DNA of 64,000 bases from Nitrospirillum viridazoti CBAmc (lineage in GTDB: Bacteria; Pseudomonadota; Alphaproteobacteria; Azospirillales; Azospirillaceae): contig NZ_CP022112.1 in the NCBI RefSeq assembly GCF_000730165.1, positions 599,501 through 663,500 on the forward strand, in the 5' to 3' direction. The notes below the pieces were generated by a model that worked only from the letters and a program-made list of their open reading frames with translations, did no database searches and was not told the origin of the DNA. Positions 1-7,539 of this stretch are shown here, one piece after another (the stretch's first letter is position 1; each line of letters opens with the position of its first letter). The position numbers and the translations under genes are program-made.

Positions 1-99
1 CTGCGCGCGGCGGAGGGGCTCCAGGCCGGCTCCTTCGACGGCTTGGCCGCCGGCGCTTCCGGCAAGCAACTCAACGAGATCTTCGCCAATTTCACCTGA
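1..99 (+). CDS. C-terminal end of an unidentified protein
   Basis: The first 32 codons are open and end at TGA 97-99; the start lies before the window. The tail reads ...GKQLNEIFANFT. It is Ala/Gly rich and has no motif I recognise, so no function is assigned. It runs convergently into the O-methyltransferase gene, with 7 bases between the two stops. Confidence 0.55.
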   Translation: MRAAEGLQAGSFDGLAAGASGKQLNEIFANFT

Positions 100-106
100 C
101 GGGGCT

Positions 107-775
107 TCAGCGGAGCTTGAGCGATAGCTCAACATCCTCGCCGAAGGGCAGGGAGAGATAGCCGTTGGCGGGGTCGCGCACCCGAGCCAGATAATCCGGG
201 CTGTGGTCGGCGTTGTCGGCCAGGATGTAGGCGCCGGGTCGCAGGCGGCCTTCCACCAGATCCAGGATCTCCGGATACAGGGCCTTGGCGCCATCGAGCA
301 GCAACAGATCTATGGTCTGCGGCAGGTCGGTGGCCAGGGTCTGCAGGGCGTCGCCCTCACGGATTTCCACCAGGTCGATCAGGCAGCCTTCCGTCAGATT
401 TTCCCGCGCGCGGGCGACCTTGGATGGCTCGAACTCCGTGGTGATCAGCCGGCCGCCGCCATTGTCGCGCAGGGCCGCCGCCAGATGCAGGGTGGACAGG
501 CCGAAGGAGGTGCCGAACTCCACGATCGTGCGTGCGTTCGAGCCGCGTGCCAGCATGTACAGCAGCGTTCCCGCCTCACGCGACACCGCCAGGGGCATGT
601 CCTTCAGGGCGCTGTAGAACCTGCGGTACTCGGTCTTGCTGCGCATCAGGTGGGTATGGTCGCCGCGCGCCATCATGTCGGCCACGCCGGGAATGGAGGA
701 GGGCGTGATCCGGGCGGCCTCCGCGAACAGGCGGTCCAGCAAGGATGCCACGGGGGCGGTGGTCAGGGTGCTCAT
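107..775 (-). CDS. Class I SAM-dependent O-methyltransferase (222 aa)
   Basis: This is predicted to be a cytoplasmic enzyme that moves a methyl group from S-adenosylmethionine to an oxygen of a small molecule. Motif I appears as VEFGTSFGLSTLHLA around residues 85-100. An acidic residue follows in TTEFEPSK, then LLLLDGAK and the late RPGAYILADNAD segment, an order typical of the caffeoyl-CoA O-methyltransferase-like family. Length is normal for that family. It is divergent from a TetR gene across about 95 bases holding an imperfect palindrome, so TetR control is plausible. The substrate cannot be read from the sequence. Confidence 0.85.
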   Translation of the reverse strand: MSTLTTAPVASLLDRLFAEAARITPSSIPGVADMMARGDHTHLMRSKTEYRRFYSALKDMPLAVSREAGTLLYMLARGSNARTIVEFGTSFGLSTLHLAAALRDNGGGRLITTEFEPSKVARARENLTEGCLIDLVEIREGDALQTLATDLPQTIDLLLLDGAKALYPEILDLVEGRLRPGAYILADNADHSPDYLARVRDPANGYLSLPFGEDVELSLKLR

Positions 776-826
776 GGGGATAAATCCGGGTTGACGCGGC
801 GCGGTCTTGCGCCGCCCTCAAAATAC

Positions 827-838
827 GACTAATTCGTC
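827..838. promoter_or_regulatory. Candidate TetR operator between divergent genes
   Basis: GACTAATTCGTC is an imperfect dyad (10 of 12 positions symmetric) in the gap between the divergent methyltransferase and TetR genes. Its size and place suit a TetR-family operator. It is short, so chance is not excluded. Confidence 0.35.
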
Positions 839-869
839 ATGTTCCCTATTCGCATTGCCCCGGCCCGCC

Positions 870-1502
870 ATGCCCGACCGCGCCAGCCCCCGCATTTCCT
901 CACGAAAGCAGCCGCAGCAGGCCCGCTCCGCCGGGCTGGTCGCCACCATCCTGGAGGCGGCGGTTCAGGTTTTGGCGAAGGAGGGGGCGGCCCGCTTCAC
1001 CACCGCCCGTGTGGCGGAAAAGGCGGGCGTCAGCGTCGGGTCGCTGTACCAGTATTTTCCCAACAAGGCCGCCATCCTGTTCCGCCTGCAAAGCGACGAA
1101 TGGCGGCAGACCGCCGACATGCTGCGCGCCATCCTGGAGGATCGCGCCCGGCCGCCGCTGGACCGGCTGCGCGCTCTGGTCCACGCCTTCCTGAAGTCGG
1201 AGTGTGAGGAGGCGGCGATGCGGGGCGCCCTGGCCGATGCCGCCCCCCTCTACCGCGACGCGCCGGAGGCCAAGGAGGCGCGGGGATCGGCCGACGATGT
1301 CGTCGCGACCTTCATGCGTGAGGCCTTGCCCAACGCCAGCGACGCCGTGCGCGCCATGGCGGGCGATCTGATCAAGACGACCGTGAGCCAAGTGGGCAAG
1401 GACTATTCCGAAACCCCGCGCACGGATGCGGAGATATCGACCTATGCCGACGCCATGGCCGACATGTTCTGCGCCTATCTCCGCAGCTTGGATCGGGGCT
1501 GA
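870..1502 (+). CDS. TetR/AcrR family transcriptional regulator (210 aa)
   Basis: The N-terminal helix-turn-helix is clear: ILEAAVQVLAKEGAARFT, then VAEKAGVSVGSLYQYF, about residues 25-65, ending with the NK motif usual for this family. The C-terminal helical ligand domain begins with RLQSDEWRQ and has no obvious ligand signature. I chose the ATG at 870 (MPDRASP) because the upstream in-frame extension is low in coding character and would overlap the candidate operator. It is likely an autorepressor that also controls the divergent methyltransferase; this is inference from gene order. Confidence 0.85.
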   Translation: MPDRASPRISSRKQPQQARSAGLVATILEAAVQVLAKEGAARFTTARVAEKAGVSVGSLYQYFPNKAAILFRLQSDEWRQTADMLRAILEDRARPPLDRLRALVHAFLKSECEEAAMRGALADAAPLYRDAPEAKEARGSADDVVATFMREALPNASDAVRAMAGDLIKTTVSQVGKDYSETPRTDAEISTYADAMADMFCAYLRSLDRG

Positions 1503-1526
1503 GCGGACCCGTAGACTGAGAAAGTT

Positions 1527-1568
1527 TGGCCCATAGCATGAGAATTGGGGGGCTCACCTTATGGGCCA
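1527..1568. repeat. 9-bp inverted repeat with 24-nt loop
   Basis: TGGCCCATA (1527-1535) is matched by TATGGGCCA (1560-1568) just after the TetR stop. There is no U-tract, so it is a poor terminator. It may be an insertion-sequence scar at the left edge of the accessory patch, but nothing else supports that. Confidence 0.3.
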
Positions 1569-1680
1569 GCGCGTCCTTGGGTCTGGGCGGGTTAGGGGAG
1601 TGGCGGCTATGGAGCCGGAAGCGGATGGTCGACTGTCGGATGTGCCATTCTGGCCTTCCTTGATCTCTTGCCCTAGCCAA

Positions 1681-1722
1681 GTTGACGAAAATTAAAAAAT
1701 GCACAGAAAATCGGTTGACGAA
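1681..1722 (+). repeat. Two direct copies of GTTGACGAA, 33 bp apart
   Basis: Identical 9-mers lie at 1681-1689 and 1714-1722. The second contains the TTGACG of the predicted promoter. The 33-bp offset is close to three helical turns, as expected for two sites on one DNA face. They are candidate binding sites for the downstream XRE regulator (inference). Confidence 0.4.
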
Positions 1723-1746
1723 TTTCCGCTTTTGCACAATTATAAT
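1715..1746 (+). promoter_or_regulatory. Candidate housekeeping promoter of the 1771-3458 pair
   Basis: TTGACG (1715-1720) and a perfect TATAAT (1741-1746) are separated by 20 bp, longer than the usual 16-18. The transcript would begin near 1753, which excludes an ATG at 1699 and supports the start at 1771. Confidence 0.5.
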
Positions 1747-1770
1747 GGCCTTATTACGCGGAGTATCAGC

Positions 1771-2376
1771 ATGAGCCATCCCTTGCCTTCGGTCTTTCAC
1801 CCAAGCTTGACCACGGTCCGCCTTGAGCAGGTCGCGCGCTGGCTTTTGGATGAACTGTATGCGACTGAGGATGATCTCACCCGCGACACGGACAACGGCT
1901 ACACGCGTGGCTGCACCACTTTCGGTCGCCAAAAGAATCGCGTCGTGAAGGAATGGCGCTCCCGCCAGTTTGAGTGGCTTGGTGTGCTCAACTCCAATAA
2001 CGATCTGGTTTTTACTATTGGTGACGTACCTTGCCGCTTCAGCAATGATGATGCCAGCAACCCCTCAAAGGATGCCGTGCTAACGGCTAATCGCCATCAG
2101 TTGGATTTTTTTACTGAGGCTGATAAGGGGAAGCCTGCACGTTTCTGCTTCGTGATTGATCGCACTCGCGGTCATGACGATAGCGTTGATCCCCGCGTCG
2201 AGTTTCTCGGCTTTGCGGCAAGCGGCGAGATTGTATGTCGCTGGATTTCCAGCGAAGTGCGTGTCTTCCGCATTGAAGGTCAGGCTGAACTGCCGTCGGC
2301 GGTCGAAGTCAATAAGCCGCAGGTTACGCCGAAGCGGCGTGATGAGGGTGATGTGAACGCTTCTGTCACAAAATGA
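1771..2376 (+). CDS. Unrecognised 201-aa protein paired with an XRE/ImmA-IrrE regulator
   Basis: I do not recognise this family. The protein is soluble and mixed-charge, with no signal peptide or membrane segment. It has an N-terminal helical part (RLEQVARWLLDELYA), a Trp/Arg-rich middle (VVKEWRSRQFEWLGV) and a predicted beta-rich second half (FCFVIDRTRG, VEFLGFAASGEIV) with a polar C-terminal tail. The start at 1771 follows GGAG by 7 bases and lies just after the predicted promoter. The stop overlaps the next ATG (ATGA), so the two are translationally coupled. GC is visibly below its neighbours, which suggests transfer. It may be the partner or target of the metallopeptidase; that is inference from coupling. 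Confidence 0.7.
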   Translation: MSHPLPSVFHPSLTTVRLEQVARWLLDELYATEDDLTRDTDNGYTRGCTTFGRQKNRVVKEWRSRQFEWLGVLNSNNDLVFTIGDVPCRFSNDDASNPSKDAVLTANRHQLDFFTEADKGKPARFCFVIDRTRGHDDSVDPRVEFLGFAASGEIVCRWISSEVRVFRIEGQAELPSAVEVNKPQVTPKRRDEGDVNASVTK

Positions 2377-3458
2377 CCCAGTTTGTCGGTGCAAATCTGC
2401 GGTTACTCCGCTTGTTCCATGACCTTTCCCTCGCCGAGTTGGGGCAGAAGGTCGATGTTTCGAAGCAGTTCCTGAGCCGGGTAGAAAGCGGGGCCGAAGC
2501 TGTTTCTGAGCAGCTTCGCATGGCGCTTGCCGATGAGCTTGACGTTCTTCCGGATTTTTTTTCGCACCCTGACCTTGATCCGATTTCTGAGGAGCAGTGC
2601 CACTTCCGTCGACAACTGACGACCAAAGTTGCGCTACGACAAAGTGCCAGGGCAAAGGGCGAGATGCTTAAGCGGGTAGTCAGCTATCTCGATGAACATG
2701 TGGATTTGCCACCTTTTAAGGTCATGGAAGCAGACCCCACATCGCCCGAATCAATTGAGCGTGGTGCTGAGAAATTCCGATCGCTGTTCAGTCTTGGCTT
2801 AGGCCCTCTCAGCAACGTGACTAGGATTGCGGAGAACGCCGGTGCAGTAGTCATGAAGATCGACGGTTTAGCAGCAGAAATTGACGCTATTTCATTTTCT
2901 ACTAAGCATCCGCTAATCGCGCTGAATAAACATGGTCGCTCTGTCTGCCGTGAGAGATTCGGAATTGCTCATGAACTAGGACATTTTTCTTTACACATTG
3001 GAATTTTGACCGGGGATAGGTTGACTGAAACGCAAGCGAACAGGTTCGCGAGCGCGTTGTTGATGCCTAGGTCTACGTTCGCTACTGAATGCCAGAGCGC
3101 AATCCGTGGTTCACGGCTTAACTGGCCGCGTCTAGCTGAATTAAAGATGCGCTGGGGGGTGTCTAAGGCGGCGATCCTATTTCGAGGGCGAGAACTGGGT
3201 GTGTTTTCAGATGATCAGGCGAGGGCCGGGTATATCGGGCTTAATCGGCACGGTGAAGCCATACAGGAGTATGAGGATAACGTCATGGCGCCGGAGAGTC
3301 CTGAAGTTCTCACAGAAAGTCTGGACTTAATAAGCGGTCAGATGGGAATTCCAATTCCTGCGATTTCTAGATCCCTATTTATCAAACCCCGGTTGCTGGA
3401 TAGAATTTTGGGTCGAGATCCAGTGCCGCAGCCTAACAACGTAACCAGTATTTTTTAG
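2373..3458 (+). CDS. XRE-family HTH regulator fused to ImmA/IrrE (M78) metallopeptidase domain (361 aa)
   Basis: Residues about 5-60 form an XRE helix-turn-helix (LSLAELGQKVDVSKQFLSRVE). After a helical linker comes a zinc peptidase domain with HELGH at residues 200-204 and a downstream ETQANRFASALLMP helix that would give the third ligand. This matches the ImmA/IrrE family, whose members cleave repressors or antitoxins after DNA damage or phage signals. It overlaps the upstream gene by ATGA. Roles could include control of a mobile element, a toxin-antitoxin function or defence. Codon use is AT-richer than the flanks, so the pair looks horizontally acquired. The fold call is secure; the role is not. 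Confidence 0.85.
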   Translation: MTQFVGANLRLLRLFHDLSLAELGQKVDVSKQFLSRVESGAEAVSEQLRMALADELDVLPDFFSHPDLDPISEEQCHFRRQLTTKVALRQSARAKGEMLKRVVSYLDEHVDLPPFKVMEADPTSPESIERGAEKFRSLFSLGLGPLSNVTRIAENAGAVVMKIDGLAAEIDAISFSTKHPLIALNKHGRSVCRERFGIAHELGHFSLHIGILTGDRLTETQANRFASALLMPRSTFATECQSAIRGSRLNWPRLAELKMRWGVSKAAILFRGRELGVFSDDQARAGYIGLNRHGEAIQEYEDNVMAPESPEVLTESLDLISGQMGIPIPAISRSLFIKPRLLDRILGRDPVPQPNNVTSIF

Positions 3459-3875
3459 TGTGGGAAGGTTTGCATTTTTACATCTGTAAGAACATGCCCT
3501 TATTTGATCAAATCCTCCTGCACAAAATTCCTTGTCGCCGAATGTAGAGGTTAACGAACGGCCGCTTTCGGGAAACGCCCTGAGTCCCGAGAACGACTAT
3601 TATGGAGCGCGAAGCGGACAGAAGCGGTTTTCTCAAACTACAGCGTCAGGACGGCCAGATTTTGCATCGGTGGGGTCAGGCTTTGTTCAGGAGATGCAGC
3701 AACATTGCCTGAGCTTTGGCGGTCCGCCTCGCCGCCATTCTCATGGTATGGGTCAGCCCACACCGGGGCCGGGTCCGTATACGAAGTTACGTCCTATCCC
3801 GCCGTTTTCCCTTGGTTTTAAGGTGGCGCGCGGCCCCGCTGGCGGGGCCGGGTTCGGCCATGTGGGACCCTGAGG
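3459..3875. other. 417-bp gap with no supported gene
   Basis: This stretch carries the AT-rich tail of the accessory patch, then returns to high GC. A 113-codon open frame at 3532-3873 is rejected because it is low-complexity Pro/Gly and resembles no protein family. The end holds a strong GC hairpin just before wzi. No ECF-type promoter is seen here. Confidence 0.5.
3831..3850. terminator. GC-rich hairpin before wzi
   Basis: CGGCCCCGC and GCGGGGCCG form a 9-bp perfect inverted repeat around two bases. No T-run follows, so it could be a weak terminator or a structure in the wzi leader. Confidence 0.3.
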
Positions 3876-5339
3876 ATGCGGACCGGGGCGATGGGCCGGC
3901 GGCTGGCCGGCGCGCTGTTTCTTTTGCTGGGCACGACGGGTTTGGCCGGCGCCTCGCCTTGGGGCGAGGTGGGCGATAACCCGTTGCGGGGCGATATCGA
4001 AATGCTGGCGGCGGCCGGCCTGATCGATGGCGTCACCACGCAATGGCCCTTACCCTGGACGGCCATCGTGCCGGCGCTGAAGGCCGCCGATCTGGACGCC
4101 CAGCCGGATGCGGTGCAGGCGGCGGCGCTGCGCGTGCTGGGCCGCGCCACGCGGGAGAACCGGCCGGGTTTCAGCACCAGCGCCAGCCTGGACCTGACCA
4201 ATGCACCGGCGCTGGTCCACGGCTTCGACAGTCTGGGCCGGGGGGAGGGACAGACCCAGGTGGCGCTGTCCTACAGTTCCAACACCGTGGCCGCCCGGCT
4301 GGCCGTGGGCAGCTACACCCAGGACTTCAAGAACGGCGCCACCAAGCTGGCGCTGGATGACAGCTATCTGGCGGTGAAGGCGGGCGACGCCCTGGTCTAC
4401 GGCGGCTGGCTGACCCACTGGTGGGGACCGGGCTGGATCTCGGCCCTGACCCTGTCCAACAACGCCCGGCCGATGCCCCAGGTGGGCATCCAGCGCCTGG
4501 ACACCTCCCCCTCGACCTGGCCGGTGCTGGAATGGCTGGGGCCGTGGCAGGCGGAGTTCTTCCTGGGCCTTCTCGACGGCCCGCGCCTGCAGAAGAACAC
4601 GGTGTTCGACGCCCTGCGCGTCACCGTCAACCCGGCCCCGGGCTTGGAGATCGGCCTGGCGCGCACGGGGGAAATCTGCGGCCAGGGGCACCCCTGCGAC
4701 CCGGCGGAGTATTTCCAGCTGAACAACTCCCCCACCGACGTCAACCGGACCAATGACGAGGGCGTGGTGGACATCAAGTACAGCCATGACCTGTGGGGTG
4801 TGCCGGTCCAGGCCTATATGCAGCTGATGAACGAGGACAGCTCCCCCATTACCCATTCCGGCACCAGCCATTTGTTCGGCGCCACCGCCTTCATACCCCT
4901 GGCGGGCCGCCCCCTGCGGCTGACGGCGGAGTATGCCGACAGCATCTCCACCACCGACATCTTCAGCTTCGCCAGCCGCATCTACGGCTTCTCCTACACC
5001 AACGGCGGCTACCCCGATGGCATGCGCTATCGCGGCCGCACCATCGGCTTCAGCCTGGACGACGACTCTCGCCTCTTGTCCCTGCAGGGCAGTTGGACCG
5101 ATGCCGATGGCTGGACCTATGAGATGACGCTGCACCACGCCGTCATCGGCACGGCGCAGTCGGCCGGCGCCAACATCGTCAGCCCCGCCCCCGTCAAGGT
5201 GAACATCCTGGAAGGACGCCTCAGCCTGCCGTTCCGCCACTTCACCCTGGACCTGCGCGGCAGCGTCCAGGACGACCAGGCGCGGCCGGACCATGGCGTC
5301 CTGCCGGCGGTGGAGGCGGCGCTGCGTATTGCGCTGTGA
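3876..5339 (+). CDS. wzi: Wzi-like capsule assembly outer-membrane protein (487 aa)
   Basis: This is predicted to be an outer-membrane beta-barrel that helps anchor or assemble extracellular polysaccharide at the surface. A signal peptide (RRLAGALFLLLGTTGLAGA) precedes a short helical region with GDIEMLAAAGLIDG, then many alternating aromatic/polar strands, including GGWLTHWWGPGW, a segment typical of the Wzi family. The C-terminus ends in a short hydrophobic strand (ALRIAL) suited to barrel assembly. Length matches Wzi (about 460-500 aa). It opens the exopolysaccharide region and is followed by a TetR gene and a sugar transferase. An alternative ATG at 3891 cannot be excluded. Confidence 0.85.
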   Translation: MRTGAMGRRLAGALFLLLGTTGLAGASPWGEVGDNPLRGDIEMLAAAGLIDGVTTQWPLPWTAIVPALKAADLDAQPDAVQAAALRVLGRATRENRPGFSTSASLDLTNAPALVHGFDSLGRGEGQTQVALSYSSNTVAARLAVGSYTQDFKNGATKLALDDSYLAVKAGDALVYGGWLTHWWGPGWISALTLSNNARPMPQVGIQRLDTSPSTWPVLEWLGPWQAEFFLGLLDGPRLQKNTVFDALRVTVNPAPGLEIGLARTGEICGQGHPCDPAEYFQLNNSPTDVNRTNDEGVVDIKYSHDLWGVPVQAYMQLMNEDSSPITHSGTSHLFGATAFIPLAGRPLRLTAEYADSISTTDIFSFASRIYGFSYTNGGYPDGMRYRGRTIGFSLDDDSRLLSLQGSWTDADGWTYEMTLHHAVIGTAQSAGANIVSPAPVKVNILEGRLSLPFRHFTLDLRGSVQDDQARPDHGVLPAVEAALRIAL

Positions 5340-5357
5340 AAATAGCGCCGGCTCATG

Positions 5358-5384
5358 GGAATAAACCCGCGGTCCGTATCCGTC
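5358..5384 (+). promoter_or_regulatory. ECF-type promoter A (tetR - sugar transferase)
   Basis: GGAATAA at 5358-5364 and CGTC at 5381-5384 with a 16-bp spacer, one base longer than the other six copies. The full pattern GGGAATA...CCGTC is shared. A start near 5391 fits the tetR ATG at 5430 and rules out the in-frame ATG at 5355. Confidence 0.65.
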
Positions 5385-5429
5385 ATGGGAATGAGGGGAG
5401 ACATCCCCACGTTGCCTGTCGGAGGATCC

Positions 5430-6086
5430 ATGCCGTCCATCGTCGCCTGCGCCAAGACCACCACCCCGCGCGATCGCGTCCGCGATGTCGCCGCCGGCCT
5501 CTTCGCCGACCGGGGGTTAGACGGGTTCAAGATGCGGGACCTGGCGCAGCGCCTGGGCGTCAGCGTCATGACGCCCTACCGCTATTTCGAGAATAAGGAG
5601 GCCATCCTGGCCTGCGTCCGCGCCCACGGCTTCGCCTGCCTGGCCGACGCGCTGGACCAGGCGCGGGGCGGCGGCACGCTGGAGGAGCGGGTGGCCGGCC
5701 TGGCCACGGCCTACGGCGCCTTCGCGACGGCCGAGCCCGCGCGCTATCGCCTGATGTTCGCCCTGGCGCCGGCCCAGGTGCCCGGGGTGGCGGAAGTGCG
5801 GCGCCAGGAACGCCGGGTGGAGGATGCCTTCGCCGCCCACGCCGCCGGCTTCGCGGTGGTGGGGCCGTCGTGTGCCGATCCGGTCGCCGATCCGGTCGCC
5901 CTGGGCCGCCTGCTGTGGTCCACCCTGCACGGCGTGGCCGTCCTGCACCTGGGCGGCCAGCTGCCGCAGGCGGACCTGACCGACGCCCTGTGCCAAGCCG
6001 CCCGGGCGCTGGTCATCGCTTGTGCCGGGACCGGCCCTGCCGTTATCACACCCGCCGGGACCACATTTGCCGGGACCGCCGCGTGA
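5430..6086 (+). CDS. TetR/AcrR family regulator with WHG-type C-terminal domain (218 aa)
   Basis: The HTH is clear: RDVAAGLFADRGLDGFKMRD, then LAQRLGVSVMTPYRYF and ENKEAILA. The C-terminal part (RYRLMFALAPAQ ... LWSTLHGVAVLHLGG) resembles the WHG domain of some TetR regulators. I start at 5430 because GGAGG lies 4 bases upstream and the ECF promoter predicts a transcript beginning near 5391. Its TGA overlaps the GTG of the sugar transferase gene, so it is co-transcribed with the enzyme that would prime polysaccharide synthesis. It probably tunes the EPS locus; the ligand is unknown. Confidence 0.85.
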   Translation: MPSIVACAKTTTPRDRVRDVAAGLFADRGLDGFKMRDLAQRLGVSVMTPYRYFENKEAILACVRAHGFACLADALDQARGGGTLEERVAGLATAYGAFATAEPARYRLMFALAPAQVPGVAEVRRQERRVEDAFAAHAAGFAVVGPSCADPVADPVALGRLLWSTLHGVAVLHLGGQLPQADLTDALCQAARALVIACAGTGPAVITPAGTTFAGTAA

Positions 6087-6760
6087 CCATGACGGCGCCC
6101 CAGCCGTTGCGGATGCCGGAGCCGGCGCCGCGGGCCGAAGTGGTCGAGGTGCCGCCGCGCCGCGCCCGGCGGCACCTGACGCCCAAGCGCGCGCTGGACA
6201 TGGCGCTCAGCCTGGCGCTGTTGCTGGCTTGCCTGCCGCTGCTGGGCCTGATCGCCCTGCTGATCCGCCTGGACAGCCGGGGGCCCATCCTGTTCCGCCA
6301 GCAGCGCATCGGCCTGGCGGGCCAACCCTTCCACATCGTGAAGTTCCGCACCATGCACGTGCTGGAGGATGGCGCCGACGTGGTGCAGGCCACCGAGGGC
6401 GACCCCCGCGTCACCCGGGTGGGCGGCGTCCTGCGGGTGACCAGCCTGGACGAGCTGCCGCAACTGCTGAACGTGCTGTCGGGGGAGATGTCGCTGGTGG
6501 GGCCGCGGCCCCATGCCGCCGCCCATGACGACTATTACCGCGCCCGCATTCCCAATTATCTCTACCGCCAGAACGTGCGGCCCGGCATCACCGGCTGGGC
6601 CCAGGTCAACGGCGCGCGCGGGGCGACGCCCCAGGTGGCGGACATGCAGGCGCGGGTGGACCTGGACGCCTGGTACGTGGACAACGCGAGCCTGACCCTG
6701 GACCTCAAGATCCTGGCGCGCACGCCCCTGGTGGTCCTGAGCCGGCGCAAGGCGTGCTGA
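6083..6760 (+). CDS. Polyprenyl-phosphate sugar-1-phosphate transferase (EPS priming enzyme, 225 aa)
   Basis: This enzyme is predicted to start repeat-unit synthesis by moving a sugar-1-phosphate from a UDP-sugar to undecaprenyl phosphate at the inner membrane. The bacterial sugar transferase domain is complete: KRALDMALSLALLL with the membrane re-entrant helix, then GPILFRQQRIG, FHIVKFRTM, TSLDELPQLLNVLSG, MSLVGPRP, RPGITGWAQVNG and DAWYVDNASLTLDLKIL. It is a short ExoY-type protein without the extra N-terminal membrane domain of full-length WcaJ. GTG at 6083 overlaps the TetR stop; an ATG two codons later is possible. The sugar specificity is not readable. Confidence 0.9.
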   Translation: MTMTAPQPLRMPEPAPRAEVVEVPPRRARRHLTPKRALDMALSLALLLACLPLLGLIALLIRLDSRGPILFRQQRIGLAGQPFHIVKFRTMHVLEDGADVVQATEGDPRVTRVGGVLRVTSLDELPQLLNVLSGEMSLVGPRPHAAAHDDYYRARIPNYLYRQNVRPGITGWAQVNGARGATPQVADMQARVDLDAWYVDNASLTLDLKILARTPLVVLSRRKAC

Positions 6761-6815
6761 CGAAGCCCGGCACTATTTCGCCGACACTATTTCGAACGCA
6801 TAGCGGTTGCCTCGG

Positions 6816-6841
6816 GGAATAAACGCGGAAGGCCATCCGTC
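6816..6841 (+). promoter_or_regulatory. ECF-type promoter B (autoregulation of the ECF sigma gene)
   Basis: GGAATAA (6816-6822), 15-bp spacer, CGTC (6838-6841). It precedes the ECF sigma gene by about 150 bases, giving a long leader that contains a CACCGG/CCGGTG dyad (6865-6870, 6890-6895). Autoregulation from the sigma's own motif is the usual ECF arrangement and is the main link between this motif and this sigma factor. Confidence 0.75.
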
Positions 6842-6993
6842 TTAGGGATGAGAGGACCGTGATCCACCGGGGAATTGGCCCCTGGGATGCCGGTGAAGAT
6901 GGACGTAAGCTGATGCGGCGTAGGCACGGGCGCGAGGTTTCCCATTGGTTCGACATGGCCCGTGTCTGGCCCCGCGTCGGAGAGCCCTAAGCC

Positions 6994-7539
6994 GTGCCCC
7001 AGCAATTCGCGAACGCCCTGGTCATGCAGTTGCCGGCGCTGAGGCGATATGCCTTGGCGCTGGTGGGCAATGCCGCGCTGGCGGATGATCTGGTCCAGGA
7101 TTGTGTGGAACGCGCGCTGCGCCAATCAGCGCAATTGCGGGAGTTGCCCCGCATCTCCGGCTGGCTGCGGCGTATCTTGCGGAACCTGTACACCGACGAG
7201 ATCCGCCGCGGCAACAGCCGGGGGGAGGAGCAGGACATCACCGAGTTGGCCGACCATGTGGAACTGAGCGCGCCGCCGACCGACGTCGGGGCCGCGCGGG
7301 ACTTCGTGAAGGCCGTCAGCCGGCTGACGCCGGAGCATCGGGAAATCCTGCTGCTGTCCAGTGTCGAGGAACTGAACTATCGCGAGATCGCGGAGGAGTT
7401 GGGCATCCCGGTGGGTACCGTGATGTCGCGCCTGGCGCGAGCCCGTGAGCGGTTGCGTAGCGTGATGCAAGGCGAGGGCGCGGAAATCATCCCGCTGCCC
7501 CTGGGCCAACAGCACCCAGTATCGAAAGACCGAAAGTGA
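6994..7539 (+). CDS. ECF-subfamily RNA polymerase sigma factor (181 aa)
   Basis: Sigma region 2 appears as LADDLVQDCVERALRQ followed by ISGWLRRILRNLYTDEIRR. Region 4 is LTPEHREILLLSSVEELNYR then EIAEELGIPVGTVMSRLARA, a complete HTH. There is no region 1 or 3, as expected for an ECF sigma. The start is GTG at 6994 with GGAGAG about 10 bases upstream. Its last codons overlap the anti-sigma gene (GTGA). Seven matching promoter sites lie in this window, one upstream of this gene, so it is the best candidate regulator of the EPS and cytochrome operons. The inducing signal is unknown. Confidence 0.93.
   Translation: MPQQFANALVMQLPALRRYALALVGNAALADDLVQDCVERALRQSAQLRELPRISGWLRRILRNLYTDEIRRGNSRGEEQDITELADHVELSAPPTDVGAARDFVKAVSRLTPEHREILLLSSVEELNYREIAEELGIPVGTVMSRLARARERLRSVMQGEGAEIIPLPLGQQHPVSKDRK

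Noticed and set aside
3532-3873. A 113-codon plus-strand open frame before wzi
   Set aside because: Pro/Gly-rich, no motif, no ribosome binding site, and it ends in the hairpin region.
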